Assembly: GCF_000384115.1 (NCBI RefSeq)
Contig: NZ_KB913029.1
Span: 4,749,057 to 4,813,056, forward strand
Direction: 5' to 3'
Source: Sporichthya polymorpha DSM 43042
Lineage (GTDB): Bacteria; Actinomycetota; Actinomycetes; Sporichthyales; Sporichthyaceae
Length of the DNA: 64,000 nucleotides
Position 1 is the stretch's first letter. Each line of letters opens with the position of its first letter. The translations under genes and the position numbers were made by a program. The notes below the pieces were generated by a model. It saw nothing but the letters and a program-made list of their open reading frames with translations. It had not been told where the DNA came from and ran no database searches. Below, one piece after another: positions 1-8,265 of this stretch.

Positions 1-1010
1 CCCGGGGCGAGGAAGGTCTGCAGGAACGCGTGCCCGTTGGAGGCGGGCGGATCGCTCGGCGGATCGAGCGGCCGGTGCAAGGACCAGTCCGCCACCGGCA
101 GCGCGGTCGTCACGCCGGTGACCAGGTTGCCGAGGTCGACGCGAACCGCGTTGAGCCGGTCCAGGACCGCGCTGCGGGCGAGGGCGTAACCGAGGCCCTC
201 GCCGAAGGCCGCCAGCACCTCGCGGTCGGTCTCGTCGAGGTTGCGCTTCTGGTAGTAGCAGTCGGCGTGGAGGAACCCGACCACGCTCCCGTGCGCGACA
301 ATCGGCGCGGCGACGTAGGACCGGGACAGCGAGGTCTCCGCGATCGGCCGGTTGACGCCGGGGTTCTCCTGGGCGTCCGAGATCAGCAGCGCGGTCCCGC
401 GGCGGACCATGTCCCACTCCGGCACGCTCTCGTCGAGCACGACGGGGTTCTCCCGGCCGGCGGCGAGGATCTCCTCCGCCCACCGCGCGTCACGCCCCAC
501 GTACACCGTCTCCGGGAGCCAGCGGCCGTGGTCGATGCGCGAGACGATCGCGCGGTCGAAGCCGAGGCTGCACACCGCGACCGCGGCCTCGTTGACCAGC
601 GTCGCCGTCGCGTCGATCCGCCGGAGGGCGGCCAGCGCCTCCCGCACGCGGGCCAGAGCGGCGTCGCGCAGGAGCAGACGCTCGTCACGGATGTCGTCGT
701 CGAAGGCCTTGAGAGCGCGGAGCAGCTCGATCAGCTCGTCCGGCACCGGCCCGGACCCGTTGACGGGCGCGCCCGCCGACCCGTTCGTCCCGACCGGGTG
801 CGCTCCGAGGGCGCCGAGGAGGATCTCCCACCCGGCGGCGAGCACGTCATGGGCGGCGGCGTAGTCGACGACGAGCGCGGGGTCCCAGAGGTCGTCGCGT
901 CCCGTCAGGTCGGCGACGCGGCCCAGCAACGCGCGCAGCTGCTCGCGGCGCCCGGCGGGCAGCAGGTAGCCACGGCCGGGCCAGGGGGCACCGGGGTCCC
1001 GGGAGCGCAT
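1..1010 (-). CDS. GAF-domain transcriptional regulator, 3' end off window
   Basis: This reading frame starts with ATG at 1010 (GGAG four bases upstream) and stays open to the left edge, giving about 336 residues without a stop. The middle third is a GAF-type sensor domain: it carries DGRWLPE, SYVAAPIVAHGSVVGFLHAD and a DETDRE segment followed by a helical EGLGYAL stretch. These line up with the second-position GAF-LuxR regulators at 25291-26433 and 57225-58343, which end in a LuxR helix-turn-helix. The DNA-binding domain would lie beyond the window, so the LuxR assignment is by homology to those paralogs, not seen. It starts 28 bases after the SDR stop on the same strand and may be cotranscribed with it. 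Its ligand is unknown. Confidence 0.8.
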   Translation of the reverse strand, partial: MRSRDPGAPWPGRGYLLPAGRREQLRALLGRVADLTGRDDLWDPALVVDYAAAHDVLAAGWEILLGALGAHPVGTNGSAGAPVNGSGPVPDELIELLRALKAFDDDIRDERLLLRDAALARVREALAALRRIDATATLVNEAAVAVCSLGFDRAIVSRIDHGRWLPETVYVGRDARWAEEILAAGRENPVVLDESVPEWDMVRRGTALLISDAQENPGVNRPIAETSLSRSYVAAPIVAHGSVVGFLHADCYYQKRNLDETDREVLAAFGEGLGYALARSAVLDRLNAVRVDLGNLVTGVTTALPVADWSLHRPLDPPSDPPASNGHAFLQTFLAP

Positions 1011-1038
1011 GAACTCCACACGGGAGCTGCTCACGGCG

Positions 1039-1869
1039 TCAGCTCACGGAGTCGACGAACAGGTCCGGGGCGAAATCAGGGCCGGCACCGTACTTCGACA
1101 GATCGGTGACGCCGGCCGCGGCGAGCACGTCGTCGTCGATGAGGCACTCCCCGGACCGCCACGGACCCGTGAAGATCGCGACCGCCGCGTCGCCCATGAT
1201 CTCCGGCGACCGCGAGGCGTTCGCGGCGTCGGGGATCAGGTTGATCACCGCCGCCGTCGCGATCGTCGTGCGCGGCCACAGGCAGTTCGCCGCGATGCCG
1301 TCGGACTCGAACTCGGCCGCGAAGCCCAGCGTCAGCAGCGTCATGCCGTACTTGGAGAGCGTGTAGGCCGGGTGCGGGCCGAGCCAGTGCGGCGCCAGGC
1401 TGATCGGCGGCGACAGGGTGAGGATCTGCGCGGCGTCGGAGCGCTTCAGGTGCGGGATGCAGGCCTTCGTCAGCACGAACGTGCCGCGGGTGTTGATCTG
1501 CTGCATCAGGTCGAAGCGCTTGACCGGCAGCTCCTCGGTGCCGGTCAGGTTGAGCGCGCTCGCGTTGTTCACGCAGATGTCGATGCCGCCGAACGTCTCG
1601 ACCGCGGTGTCGACCGCGCGCTGGACGTCCTCCTCGTTGCGCACGTCGCCGACGACCGCGACGGCCTTGCCACCCGCGGCCTCGATCTCGGCGACCGCGG
1701 TATGCACGGTGCCGGGCAGCCGCGGATCCGGCTGATCGGTCTTCGCGAGGAAGACCGTGTTCGCGCCCTCGCGCGCGGCGGCGACCAGGATCGCCAGCCC
1801 GATGCCACGACTTCCGCCGGACATGACGAGCGTCCGGCCGGCCAGCTTCTGGGACGGTGCCGTACCCAA
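1039..1869 (-). CDS. Short-chain dehydrogenase, HSDL2-like
   Basis: A 276-residue classical SDR fold enzyme. The cofactor glycine motif GGSRGIG lies near residue 18, the NNAS motif is in place of NNAG, and the catalytic YxxxK is seen as YTLSK. Its overall pattern (KTDQPDPRLPGT after the first beta strand, LSPPISLAPHW before the catalytic tyrosine) matches the hydroxysteroid dehydrogenase-like 2 subgroup. In that family a C-terminal SCP2 domain may follow, but it is absent here. The start looks like TTG at 1869 with AAGGAG six bases upstream. It is divergent from the thiolase gene at 2058, which suggests a shared lipid or sterol side-chain role. Substrate is not determined. Confidence 0.85.
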   Translation of the reverse strand: MGTAPSQKLAGRTLVMSGGSRGIGLAILVAAAREGANTVFLAKTDQPDPRLPGTVHTAVAEIEAAGGKAVAVVGDVRNEEDVQRAVDTAVETFGGIDICVNNASALNLTGTEELPVKRFDLMQQINTRGTFVLTKACIPHLKRSDAAQILTLSPPISLAPHWLGPHPAYTLSKYGMTLLTLGFAAEFESDGIAANCLWPRTTIATAAVINLIPDAANASRSPEIMGDAAVAIFTGPWRSGECLIDDDVLAAAGVTDLSKYGAGPDFAPDLFVDSVS

Positions 1870-2004
1870 GGGGGACTCCTTCGCCGGGTACTACGCGGGG
1901 TACTCCCGCGGCGTCCGGGGGGATGAACCGGACGGCCGGAGCCTAGTGGGCTGGGTCATACACCGGAAACCTTGACATCGGCTCCAGTCAACGGTGACTG
2001 TTTG

Positions 2005-2016
2005 AGGGAGCTCCCT
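2005..2016. promoter_or_regulatory. 12-bp palindrome in divergent SDR/thiolase promoter region
   Basis: AGGGAGCTCCCT is a perfect 12-bp palindrome about 40 bases before the thiolase start. A TTGACA hexamer lies at 1972-1977, so the palindrome sits where an operator just downstream of a promoter would be. No good -10 hexamer is visible, so the promoter itself is uncertain. Confidence 0.35.
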
Positions 2017-2057
2017 TACTGGCGAGTACACCGCCCCCGACCACTGGAGACCGACAC

Positions 2058-3218
2058 ATGCGCGATGCGGTCATCGTCGATGCAGTCCGTACCCCCCTCG
2101 GCAAGCGCAACGGCGCCCTGGCGGGCGTCCACCCCGCCGAGCTGTCCGCCCACGTCCTGACCTCCCTCGTCGAGCGCACCGGCATCGACCCCGTCGTCGT
2201 CGACGACGTCGTGTGGGGCTGCGTCATGCAGGTCAACGAGCAGGCGATGAACATCGCCCGTACCGCGGTGCTCTCCGCCGGCTGGCCCGAGTCGGTCACC
2301 GGCACGACGGTCGACCGCGCCTGCGGTTCCTCGCAGCAGGCAGTCCACTTCGCGGCCGCCGGCCTGATCTCCGGCCAGTACGACGTCGCCGTCGCCGGCG
2401 GTGTCGAGTCGATGACCCGCGTCCCGATGTTCTCCTCGTTCGCCCCCGGCGAGCCGTTCGGCGCGAGCTTCAACGCCCGCTACCCCGGCGACGCCCCGAA
2501 CCAGGGCATCGGCGCCGAGATGATGGTCGACCGCTGGGGCTTCAGCCGCACCGAGCTCGACCAGTTCGCGCTCGACTCGCACGCCAAGGCCGCGGCCGCG
2601 CAGGACTCCGGCGCGTTCGACTCCCAGATCGTTCCGGTCAAGGCTCCCGACGCCGAGGGCAACCTTCAGCTCGTCACCAGCGACGAGGGCGTCCGCCGGG
2701 GCGGCACCCTGGAGGCCCTGGCCGGCCTCAAGACGGTCTTCCGCCCCGAGGGTGGCTCGATCACCGCCGCCAACAGCTCGCAGATCACCGACGGCGCCTC
2801 GGCGCTGCTGATGATGACCTCGGAGAAGGCCCAGGCCCTCGGCCTCACCCCGATCGCCCGCATCCACACCGCGGTGCTCGCCGGTGACGACCCGGTCATC
2901 ATGCTCACCGCGCCGATCCCGGCCACCCAGAAGGCGCTGGCCAAGTCGGGCCTGAAGATCAGCGACATCGGCGCGTTCGAGGTCAACGAGGCGTTCGCCC
3001 CGGTGCCGATGGCGTGGCTGAAGGAGCTCGGCGCCGACCCCGCGGCCCTCAACCCGAACGGTGGCGCGATCGCCCTCGGCCACCCGCTCGGTGGCTCTGG
3101 CGCCCGCCTCATGACCACCCTTGTCCACCACATGAAGGCCAACGGCATCCAGTACGGCCTGCAGACCATGTGCGAGGCCGGCGGCATGGCCAACGCCACG
3201 ATCGTCGAGCTGCTGTAG
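2058..3218 (+). CDS. Thiolase (acetyl-CoA C-acyltransferase), FadA5-like
   Basis: A 386-residue thiolase that cleaves 3-ketoacyl-CoA with CoA in the last step of beta-oxidation. The nucleophile is Cys88 in DRACGSSQQA. The C-terminal catalytic blocks NEAFAPV, GGAIALGHPLGGSGARL and CEAGGMANA supply the active-site His and second Cys. Length and motifs fit the degradative class of thiolases, and the sequence resembles the FadA5 group that shortens steroid side chains in mycobacteria; the steroid link is inference. GGAGA lies seven bases before the ATG. The gene is monocistronic, closed by a very strong hairpin at 3249-3298, and divergent from an HSDL2-like SDR. Confidence 0.92.
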   Translation: MRDAVIVDAVRTPLGKRNGALAGVHPAELSAHVLTSLVERTGIDPVVVDDVVWGCVMQVNEQAMNIARTAVLSAGWPESVTGTTVDRACGSSQQAVHFAAAGLISGQYDVAVAGGVESMTRVPMFSSFAPGEPFGASFNARYPGDAPNQGIGAEMMVDRWGFSRTELDQFALDSHAKAAAAQDSGAFDSQIVPVKAPDAEGNLQLVTSDEGVRRGGTLEALAGLKTVFRPEGGSITAANSSQITDGASALLMMTSEKAQALGLTPIARIHTAVLAGDDPVIMLTAPIPATQKALAKSGLKISDIGAFEVNEAFAPVPMAWLKELGADPAALNPNGGAIALGHPLGGSGARLMTTLVHHMKANGIQYGLQTMCEAGGMANATIVELL

Positions 3219-3248
3219 TACCGGCGCGCTCCGCGCGCGCCCACTGTC

Positions 3249-3298
3249 AAAAAAGGGTGACACCCCTTACTGCGGAGTAGGGGGTGTCACCCTTTTTT
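3249..3298. terminator. Bidirectional intrinsic terminator, 23-bp stem
   Basis: Six A residues, a 17-base arm starting GGGTGACACCCC, a GCGG loop, the complementary arm and six T residues form a stem of about 23 base pairs with one G-T wobble. The flanking A and T tracts make it an intrinsic terminator for both the thiolase (plus) and the PRC-barrel gene (minus). The minus-strand gene ends inside the stem. Confidence 0.93.
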
Positions 3299-3631
3299 CA
3301 CGGCCGGCAGGTGCCAGTAGTCGCGCAGCAGGGCCTCGTCGTCGGCGGTGAGCTCGCGGCGGGGGCGGAGGGGGGCCTCGACGATCTTCTCCCGTGGGTA
3401 CGGCACGGTGACCGCGCCGCCCGCGACGTTGATCCGCGTCAGCGGGACGAGGTGGCGCTTCCGGCGAAAGCGGCTCGTCCGCACCTCGAGGAACTCCGCC
3501 CGGCCGGAGTCCGGATCGACGTAGACGTCGTCGATCCGGCCGACGGTCTCCCCGTCGGCGTCGACCAGCGGCTGACCTTTGAGCACCGAGCTGTCCGGCA
3601 TCGTCCCCACCCCCATGACCCAGTGTGGCAC
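3287..3631 (-). CDS. PRC-barrel domain protein
   Basis: A protein of up to 114 residues with one PRC-barrel domain: the pattern LKGQPLVDADGETVGRIDDV followed by a beta-rich RAEFLEVRT segment is the usual signature. PRC barrels are small beta domains found in photosynthetic reaction centres, RimM and many stress-linked actinobacterial proteins; no specific role can be stated here. Start may be the first ATG or the ATG at residue 11 (MPDSS), since the domain begins only after that. The last codons, reading AVKKG and the stop TGA, are part of the terminator stem at 3249-3298, so translation ends within the hairpin. Confidence 0.75.
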   Translation of the reverse strand: MPHWVMGVGTMPDSSVLKGQPLVDADGETVGRIDDVYVDPDSGRAEFLEVRTSRFRRKRHLVPLTRINVAGGAVTVPYPREKIVEAPLRPRRELTADDEALLRDYWHLPAVKKG

Positions 3632-3665
3632 CGGGATTGCTTACGGGGACGGGCTTACCCGAGCC

Positions 3666-4895
3666 TCAGCCGGTGATGCCGGCGAACTCCAGGGCGTCCT
3701 GCCAGGACGCGCGCTGGGCGATCATGCGCTTGTACTTCATGATCTGGTTCTGTCGGTCGATGGTGAGGACACCACCGAGGCGGTCGCCGCGCCGGTAGAG
3801 CGCGAGGAACTTCTCCTCGCCGAGCTCCTCGGAGACCACGCGGACCTCCTCGGACTGCGGAATCCCGACGAACTGAATCCGGGACTCGTACCAGTCCGAC
3901 CAGAAGTACGGCACGGCCTGCGAGGGCTTGGCCTCGTCGGGGAACAGCGCGTTCTTGGCCGCCAGGGCGCCCTGCTCGGCCGCGTTGGTCCACTGCTCGA
4001 CGCGCATCATCTCGCCGTCGAAGAGCGGGTTCGGGAAGTGCGCGACGTCGCCCGCGGCATAGACGCCGGGCAGGCTGGTACGCAGGAACTCGTCGCAGAG
4101 GATCCCGCCGTCGCGCTCGTGCAGCGCGATCCCGGAACTCTCCAGCCACCTCGTGGACGGGCGGACGCCGATGCCGACGACGACGAGGTCGGCCTCGATG
4201 ACCGTGCCGTCGTCGAGCACGACCTTCTCGACGCGCGTCGAGCCCTCGAGCGCCTTGACGCCGATCCCGCAGCGCAGGTCGGTGCCGTACTTGCGGTGGA
4301 GTTCGGCCGCGACCTTGCCGGTCTCGGGCCCGACCGACCGGACGAGCGGGACCGGCAGCGCCTCGAGCACCGTGCACTCCAGCCCGCGCTTGCGCGCGGC
4401 GGAAGCCACCTCGCTGCCGATGAAGCCGGCGCCGATGACGACGGTCCGCGCGCCCGCGTCGAGCGCCTTGCGGACGGCGAGGGCGTCGTCGAGGGTCCGC
4501 AGCACGTGGACGCCCTCGAGCGACTCGCCACCGGGCAGGTTCCGGGCGTCGCCACCCGTGGCAATAATCAGCTGGGTGTAGGGAACGGCGTCGCCGTCGA
4601 GGAGGACGACCTGGCCGGCGGGCGCGAGTGCCGTGGCCGGCGCCCCCAGCCGCAGGTCGACGTTCATCTCGTCGCGGAGCGTGGCCTCGTCGCGGAACGT
4701 CGGCACCACCGGCGCGCCGTTCTCGTCCTCGTCGGAGTCGAGGAACGCCTTGGACAACGGGGGCCGGTCGTAGGGCAGATGCGGCTCGTTGCCGATCAGC
4801 GTGATGGGGCCGTCATAGCCGGATCGGCGTGCGGCCTCGATGGCCCGCAGACCAGCCAGAGAGGCGCCGACGACGACGAGTCGGGAGTTCCGCAC
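3666..4895 (-). CDS. NAD(P)H-dependent ferredoxin reductase (FAD)
   Basis: A 409-residue flavoprotein of the rubredoxin/putidaredoxin reductase family. It should pass electrons from NAD(P)H through FAD to the ferredoxin encoded directly upstream. The N-terminal FAD dinucleotide fold has VVVGASLAGLRA. A second glycine-rich fold VVIGAGFIGSEVA binds the nicotinamide cofactor, and GVYAAGDVAHFPNP is the typical second FAD contact. The C-terminal part (YESRIQFVG onward) is the reductase C domain. The start is GTG, six bases after the ferredoxin stop. It is the last gene of an ADH-P450-ferredoxin-reductase unit, so it most likely serves the P450 at 5100. Confidence 0.93.
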   Translation of the reverse strand: MRNSRLVVVGASLAGLRAIEAARRSGYDGPITLIGNEPHLPYDRPPLSKAFLDSDEDENGAPVVPTFRDEATLRDEMNVDLRLGAPATALAPAGQVVLLDGDAVPYTQLIIATGGDARNLPGGESLEGVHVLRTLDDALAVRKALDAGARTVVIGAGFIGSEVASAARKRGLECTVLEALPVPLVRSVGPETGKVAAELHRKYGTDLRCGIGVKALEGSTRVEKVVLDDGTVIEADLVVVGIGVRPSTRWLESSGIALHERDGGILCDEFLRTSLPGVYAAGDVAHFPNPLFDGEMMRVEQWTNAAEQGALAAKNALFPDEAKPSQAVPYFWSDWYESRIQFVGIPQSEEVRVVSEELGEEKFLALYRRGDRLGGVLTIDRQNQIMKYKRMIAQRASWQDALEFAGITG

Positions 4896-4901
4896 GGGTG
4901 C

Positions 4902-5099
4902 TTAGTCCTCCACCAGAGTCAGGGCCTCGGTCGGGCACGCGTCGACCGCCGCCTGCGCCGCCGCGAGCTCGTCGGAACCCGGGGTGTCGTTGAGCACCTT
5001 CAGGCTGCCGTCGTCCTGGACCTCGAACAGGTCAGGCGCCTCGGCCTCGCACATGCCGAGGCCGGTGCACTTGTTGTAGTCGACCACGATGCGTGGCAT
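4902..5099 (-). CDS. 3Fe-4S ferredoxin, P450 redox partner
   Basis: A 65-residue ferredoxin. The cluster ligands are Cys11, Cys17 and Cys55 (KCTGLGMC and DACPTEA). The position that would hold a fourth cysteine is Leu14, which is the pattern of single 3Fe-4S ferredoxins that feed bacterial P450s. Its ATG follows the P450 stop codon with no gap (TGA then ATG), so the two are translationally coupled. The next gene is its reductase. Family and partner assignment are secure from motif plus context. Confidence 0.94.
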   Translation of the reverse strand: MPRIVVDYNKCTGLGMCEAEAPDLFEVQDDGSLKVLNDTPGSDELAAAQAAVDACPTEALTLVED

Positions 5100-6437
5100 T
5101 CATGTCTCCTTGCGCTCGGGCGTGAACTCGAAGTCCAGGTGGGTGACCGCCCGCATGAAGTTTGTCCCCATGAAGCGCGGGTTGCTGATCTGAAACTCCG
5201 GGATCCGGAACAGCAACTCCTTCAGTGCGTGCCGGAGCATCATTTTCGCAAGCTGGCTGCCGAGGCAGTAATGCACCCCTCCCCCGCCGAAGCCGCAGTG
5301 CGGATTGGGATCCCGGGACAGGTCCAGCTCCCACGGGCGGTCGATCAACGTGTCGTCACGATTGCCCGACGCGTAGAGGAAAACCACCTTGTCACCAGGC
5401 ATGATGCGCTGCCCGGCGATCTCCGTCTCCCGCACCGCGGTGCGCCGGAAGGTCATCACCGGCGTGCCGAAACGGATGAACTCCTCGACCGCCCCGTCAA
5501 TGCGGTTGTCGAAGTCCTCGAGCAGCCACTTCTTCTGCTCGGGGAATTCCGTGAGCCCCATCACGGCGAATGTCGTGGTGTGCTGCGTGGTGTCGGTGCC
5601 GGCCACGGACATCAACACGAAGAAGGCGCCGATCTGCGCCTCGTCGAGCTGTTCGCCGTCGATCTCGGCGTCCATCAGCGCCTGCATGAGGTCGTCGCGC
5701 CGGTTCTGCCGTCGCTCCGAGATCATCTCGGCGGCGATGTCGTGCAGGCGGGCGCAGGCCTCGACCTGGACCTCCTGCGGGTCCCGGCCGGCGAGCAGGT
5801 CCGGGTCGGCCCAGGCGACGACGTCGCGGGCCGCGGCCCCGGTCTCCTCGGCGAGGTGGTCCGGCACGCCCCAGATCGCGCAGTGGACTCTCAGCGGGAA
5901 GCGGCTCGAGAACTCGGCCGGAAAGTCGATCTTCCCCCGGCCGACGATGTCGTCGACGCACTGCGTGGTGATCTCGCGGATCTTGTCCTCCATGCGCCGG
6001 ACCTGCCTCGGGGTGAAGGCCGAGGACACCAGCCGGCGCAGCTTCGCGTGCTCCGGGTCGTCCATCGCGAGGAAGGACTGCGACATCTCCAGGAAGATCG
6101 GCGGGAGCATGTCGAACAGCACGCCCTGCCCCGAGATGAAGGTCTCGTTGTCGCGGCTGACCCGCTGGATGTCCTCCAGGCGGGTCAGCGCCCAGAAGCC
6201 GGGGTCGTCCGGGTCCGGGGTCACCGCGTCCTCGACGGGACGCTGCCAGGACACCGGACGCTCCCGGCGCAGGATCGCGAACGAGCGGTCCTGATCCTCG
6301 AGCAACTGGCTCCAGAACGCCTTCGACGAGACGTCCACCGGGTCGTAGTCCGGCTTGTTCAGGTTCGTCGCCGGGAGGAAGTCGGCCTGGCCGTCGTCAT
6401 CCCAGTCGATGTCGGGAAGCTGGTGCTCGATCGTCAT
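5100..6437 (-). CDS. Cytochrome P450, CYP124/125/142-like clan
   Basis: A 445-residue soluble bacterial P450. The heme-binding loop FGGGGVHYCLG places the thiolate ligand at Cys391. The I-helix oxygen-activation motif is AGTDTT, and the ExxR pair is seen in EEFIRF and the following helix. The N-terminal region and YASGNRD resemble the CYP124/125/142 group, which hydroxylates sterol side chains or methyl-branched lipids at the terminal carbon. The neighbouring Zn alcohol dehydrogenase, SCP2 sterol-carrier protein and thiolase agree with that, but the substrate is inferred. Electrons would come from the coupled ferredoxin and reductase genes. The exact CYP family needs sequence identity values that cannot be computed here. 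Confidence 0.93.
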   Translation of the reverse strand: MTIEHQLPDIDWDDDGQADFLPATNLNKPDYDPVDVSSKAFWSQLLEDQDRSFAILRRERPVSWQRPVEDAVTPDPDDPGFWALTRLEDIQRVSRDNETFISGQGVLFDMLPPIFLEMSQSFLAMDDPEHAKLRRLVSSAFTPRQVRRMEDKIREITTQCVDDIVGRGKIDFPAEFSSRFPLRVHCAIWGVPDHLAEETGAAARDVVAWADPDLLAGRDPQEVQVEACARLHDIAAEMISERRQNRRDDLMQALMDAEIDGEQLDEAQIGAFFVLMSVAGTDTTQHTTTFAVMGLTEFPEQKKWLLEDFDNRIDGAVEEFIRFGTPVMTFRRTAVRETEIAGQRIMPGDKVVFLYASGNRDDTLIDRPWELDLSRDPNPHCGFGGGGVHYCLGSQLAKMMLRHALKELLFRIPEFQISNPRFMGTNFMRAVTHLDFEFTPERKET

Positions 6438-6484
6438 TTCTGGTGCTCCTGTCCGGGACGTGACGGAGAGTCAGATGATCAGGA

Positions 6485-7540
6485 TCAGCGTGCGGGGTCG
6501 AGCAGGATCTTCGTGGCCTCGCGAGCCTCGAACATGCGGTACGCCTCGGCCGCCTCGGTGAGCGGCAAGGTGTGCGAGATGACGGCGGAGGGCGAGAGCT
6601 TGCCGGCGGCGATGAGGTTGATGACCTCGTCCATGTAGAGCGTGAAGTTCGAGATGCCGCCGGAGATGTTGAGGCTCTTCATCCACATCTCGCCCCACGG
6701 CAGCTCCAGCGACTCCTCGGCGTAGGCGCCGGGGATGTAGAGCGAGCCGCCGAAGCGCGGCAGCTTCAGCGCGGTCTCCAGGGCCGACGGGTGACCCACG
6801 GCGTCGATCACGAGGTCGGCGCCGCGCCACTCGGTAAGGTCGTAGACGGCGTCGACGACGTTGGTCTCGTCGGCGTTGATACCGATGGCGCCGAAGGCCT
6901 CGGCCTCCTTCAGCCGGGAGGCGACCTTGTCGATCACGATGACCTTGCCCATGCCGAGCGCCTGGGCGGCCATCGCCGCACACATGCCGACCGGGCCGGC
7001 GCCGACGATCGCGACGATGTCGCCGGGGCGGCCGAAGTGCCGGACCGACTCGTAGCCGGTGGTCATGATGTCGCCGACGAACAGGAAGTCGTCGTCGGTG
7101 CCGGCGGTGCCCTCGGGGACCTTCCGCATCGAGAGGTCCGCGGCGGGGACGATCACGTACTCGGACTGACCACCGTCGAGTCCGCCGAACGTCAGGCCCA
7201 TGCCGTACATACGCACGCCCTGGCACTTGCCGGGCTGCTGGCGGCGGCACTGGTGGCAGAAGCCGCAGTTGACGACGCAGGACGCGACGCCGCGGTCACC
7301 TTCACTGAACAGGCCGACGGCGGAACCGACCTCGACGACCGTGCCGAGGAACTCGTGGCCGAGTCGCAGGTCGGGCTCGAGCTCCATGCGCCCGTCGTAG
7401 ACGTGGAGGTCGGTGCCGCAGATGGCGGTCTTCTCGACCTTCAGCAGGACCTCGTCGGGGCCGATCTCGGAGGGGACGGGCACCTCCTCGACGACCACGT
7501 CGTGCGGGCCCCGCAGCACCACCGCTTTCATCGTCGCCAC
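6485..7540 (-). CDS. Zinc-dependent medium-chain alcohol dehydrogenase
   Basis: A 351-residue MDR-family dehydrogenase. Catalytic zinc ligands are Cys41 in AICGTD and the His-Glu of GHEF. The structural zinc lobe is CGFCHQCRRQQPGKC. The Rossmann motif IVGAGPVGMCAAM binds NAD(P). It precedes the P450 gene by 47 bases in the same direction, so it would act on the alcohol made by the P450, oxidising it to the aldehyde. A cluster of TGTCCGG repeats lies just upstream and may be its operator. The aldehyde dehydrogenase needed for the following step is not in this unit. Confidence 0.93.
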   Translation of the reverse strand: MATMKAVVLRGPHDVVVEEVPVPSEIGPDEVLLKVEKTAICGTDLHVYDGRMELEPDLRLGHEFLGTVVEVGSAVGLFSEGDRGVASCVVNCGFCHQCRRQQPGKCQGVRMYGMGLTFGGLDGGQSEYVIVPAADLSMRKVPEGTAGTDDDFLFVGDIMTTGYESVRHFGRPGDIVAIVGAGPVGMCAAMAAQALGMGKVIVIDKVASRLKEAEAFGAIGINADETNVVDAVYDLTEWRGADLVIDAVGHPSALETALKLPRFGGSLYIPGAYAEESLELPWGEMWMKSLNISGGISNFTLYMDEVINLIAAGKLSPSAVISHTLPLTEAAEAYRMFEAREATKILLDPAR

Positions 7541-7572
7541 GATTGCTCTCCTTCGTCTCGGACCCCGTCGCT

Positions 7573-7601
7573 CGGACAGGCTGTCCGGATTTTATGTCCG
7601 G
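7573..7601 (-). promoter_or_regulatory. TGTCCGG repeat cluster upstream of alcohol dehydrogenase
   Basis: CGGACAG-G-CTGTCCG forms an inverted repeat at 7573-7587. TGTCCGG then occurs twice as a direct repeat (7582-7588 and 7595-7601) flanking ATTTTA, which reads TAAAAT on the minus strand and resembles a -10 box. The cluster lies 33-61 bases before the alcohol dehydrogenase start and looks like a repressor site over a promoter. No -35 hexamer is clear. Confidence 0.4.
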
Positions 7602-7615
7602 GAAGCTGCGCGGCG

Positions 7616-7644
7616 GGCGCCGGGTCCGGGTGGTGCCCGGCGCC
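7616..7644 (-). terminator. GC-rich hairpin after the SCP2 gene
   Basis: GGCGCCGGG and CCCGGCGCC form a perfect 9-bp stem with an 11-base loop, 48 bases past the SCP2 stop on the minus strand. There is no U tract, so it may only attenuate read-through into the alcohol dehydrogenase unit. Confidence 0.4.
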
Positions 7645-7691
7645 GCCGCGGCTGCAGTACGACGGCGCCGGTACGGCCGACGCCGGGGAGG

Positions 7692-8090
7692 TCAGCCCTG
7701 GGCGTCCTTCTCCGCGATCGCCTCGCGGTACATCGGGAACAGCGGCTTGGTCAGCGGGACGAGCTTGAGGATCTTGTTGACCGGGCCCTTGGCCTTGACC
7801 TCGCCCTTGGCCATGCCGACGGCGAGGTTGTACTCACCGCGCCAGAACTTGTCGGCGGTGTCGGCCTTCATCATCAGCGTCACGTCGGCCTCCTCGTCGA
7901 TCGGACCGAGGACGACCTGCATCGGGTCGCGCATGACGATGTTCATCTCGACGTCGGGGTCCGTGTAGAGGACCTTCATCACGATGCCCGCGGACTTGAA
8001 CTTCGGGCCGTTCTCCGGGTGCTCCGCGGCAGCGCGGAAGACACCACCGATGTACTTGTCGACCTCGTTGGCGTCGGCGAAGTAAGCCAT
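7692..8090 (-). CDS. SCP2 sterol-binding-fold protein
   Basis: A 132-residue single-domain protein of the SCP2 sterol transfer family. It has the alternating beta pattern of the fold and the segment FWRGEYNLAVGMAKGEVKAKGP, written here as the stretch around residues 86-106, where small hydrophobic ligands are usually held. It shares length and pattern with a second copy at 63306-63719. SCP2 proteins carry sterols or fatty acyl-CoA in the cytoplasm. Here it sits upstream of the alcohol dehydrogenase-P450 unit. AAGGAG precedes the ATG. Ligand is unknown. Confidence 0.85.
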   Translation of the reverse strand: MAYFADANEVDKYIGGVFRAAAEHPENGPKFKSAGIVMKVLYTDPDVEMNIVMRDPMQVVLGPIDEEADVTLMMKADTADKFWRGEYNLAVGMAKGEVKAKGPVNKILKLVPLTKPLFPMYREAIAEKDAQG

Positions 8091-8265
8091 GCTGAGCTGC
8101 TCCTTTGGCTAGTCGGTCGGCTGCCGGCCCGGGACGGCGAACCTGCAGCCTCCGCCCGAGCAGCATCCGTTACGTGTGCATCAGACCACATCTGCCTACG
8201 GTGGTGTTCAACGCGCCGAACGGGATATCTCCTGGCAGGACGAGGGGTATTCCGGCCCCGTTCAC

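Noticed and set aside
3579-6638. A 1019-codon open frame on the plus strand opposite the ferredoxin reductase and P450 genes
   Set aside because: It is an antisense frame of GC-rich genes; composition is Arg/Gly/Ala/Val-Leu with no family motif, while the minus strand carries clear domains.
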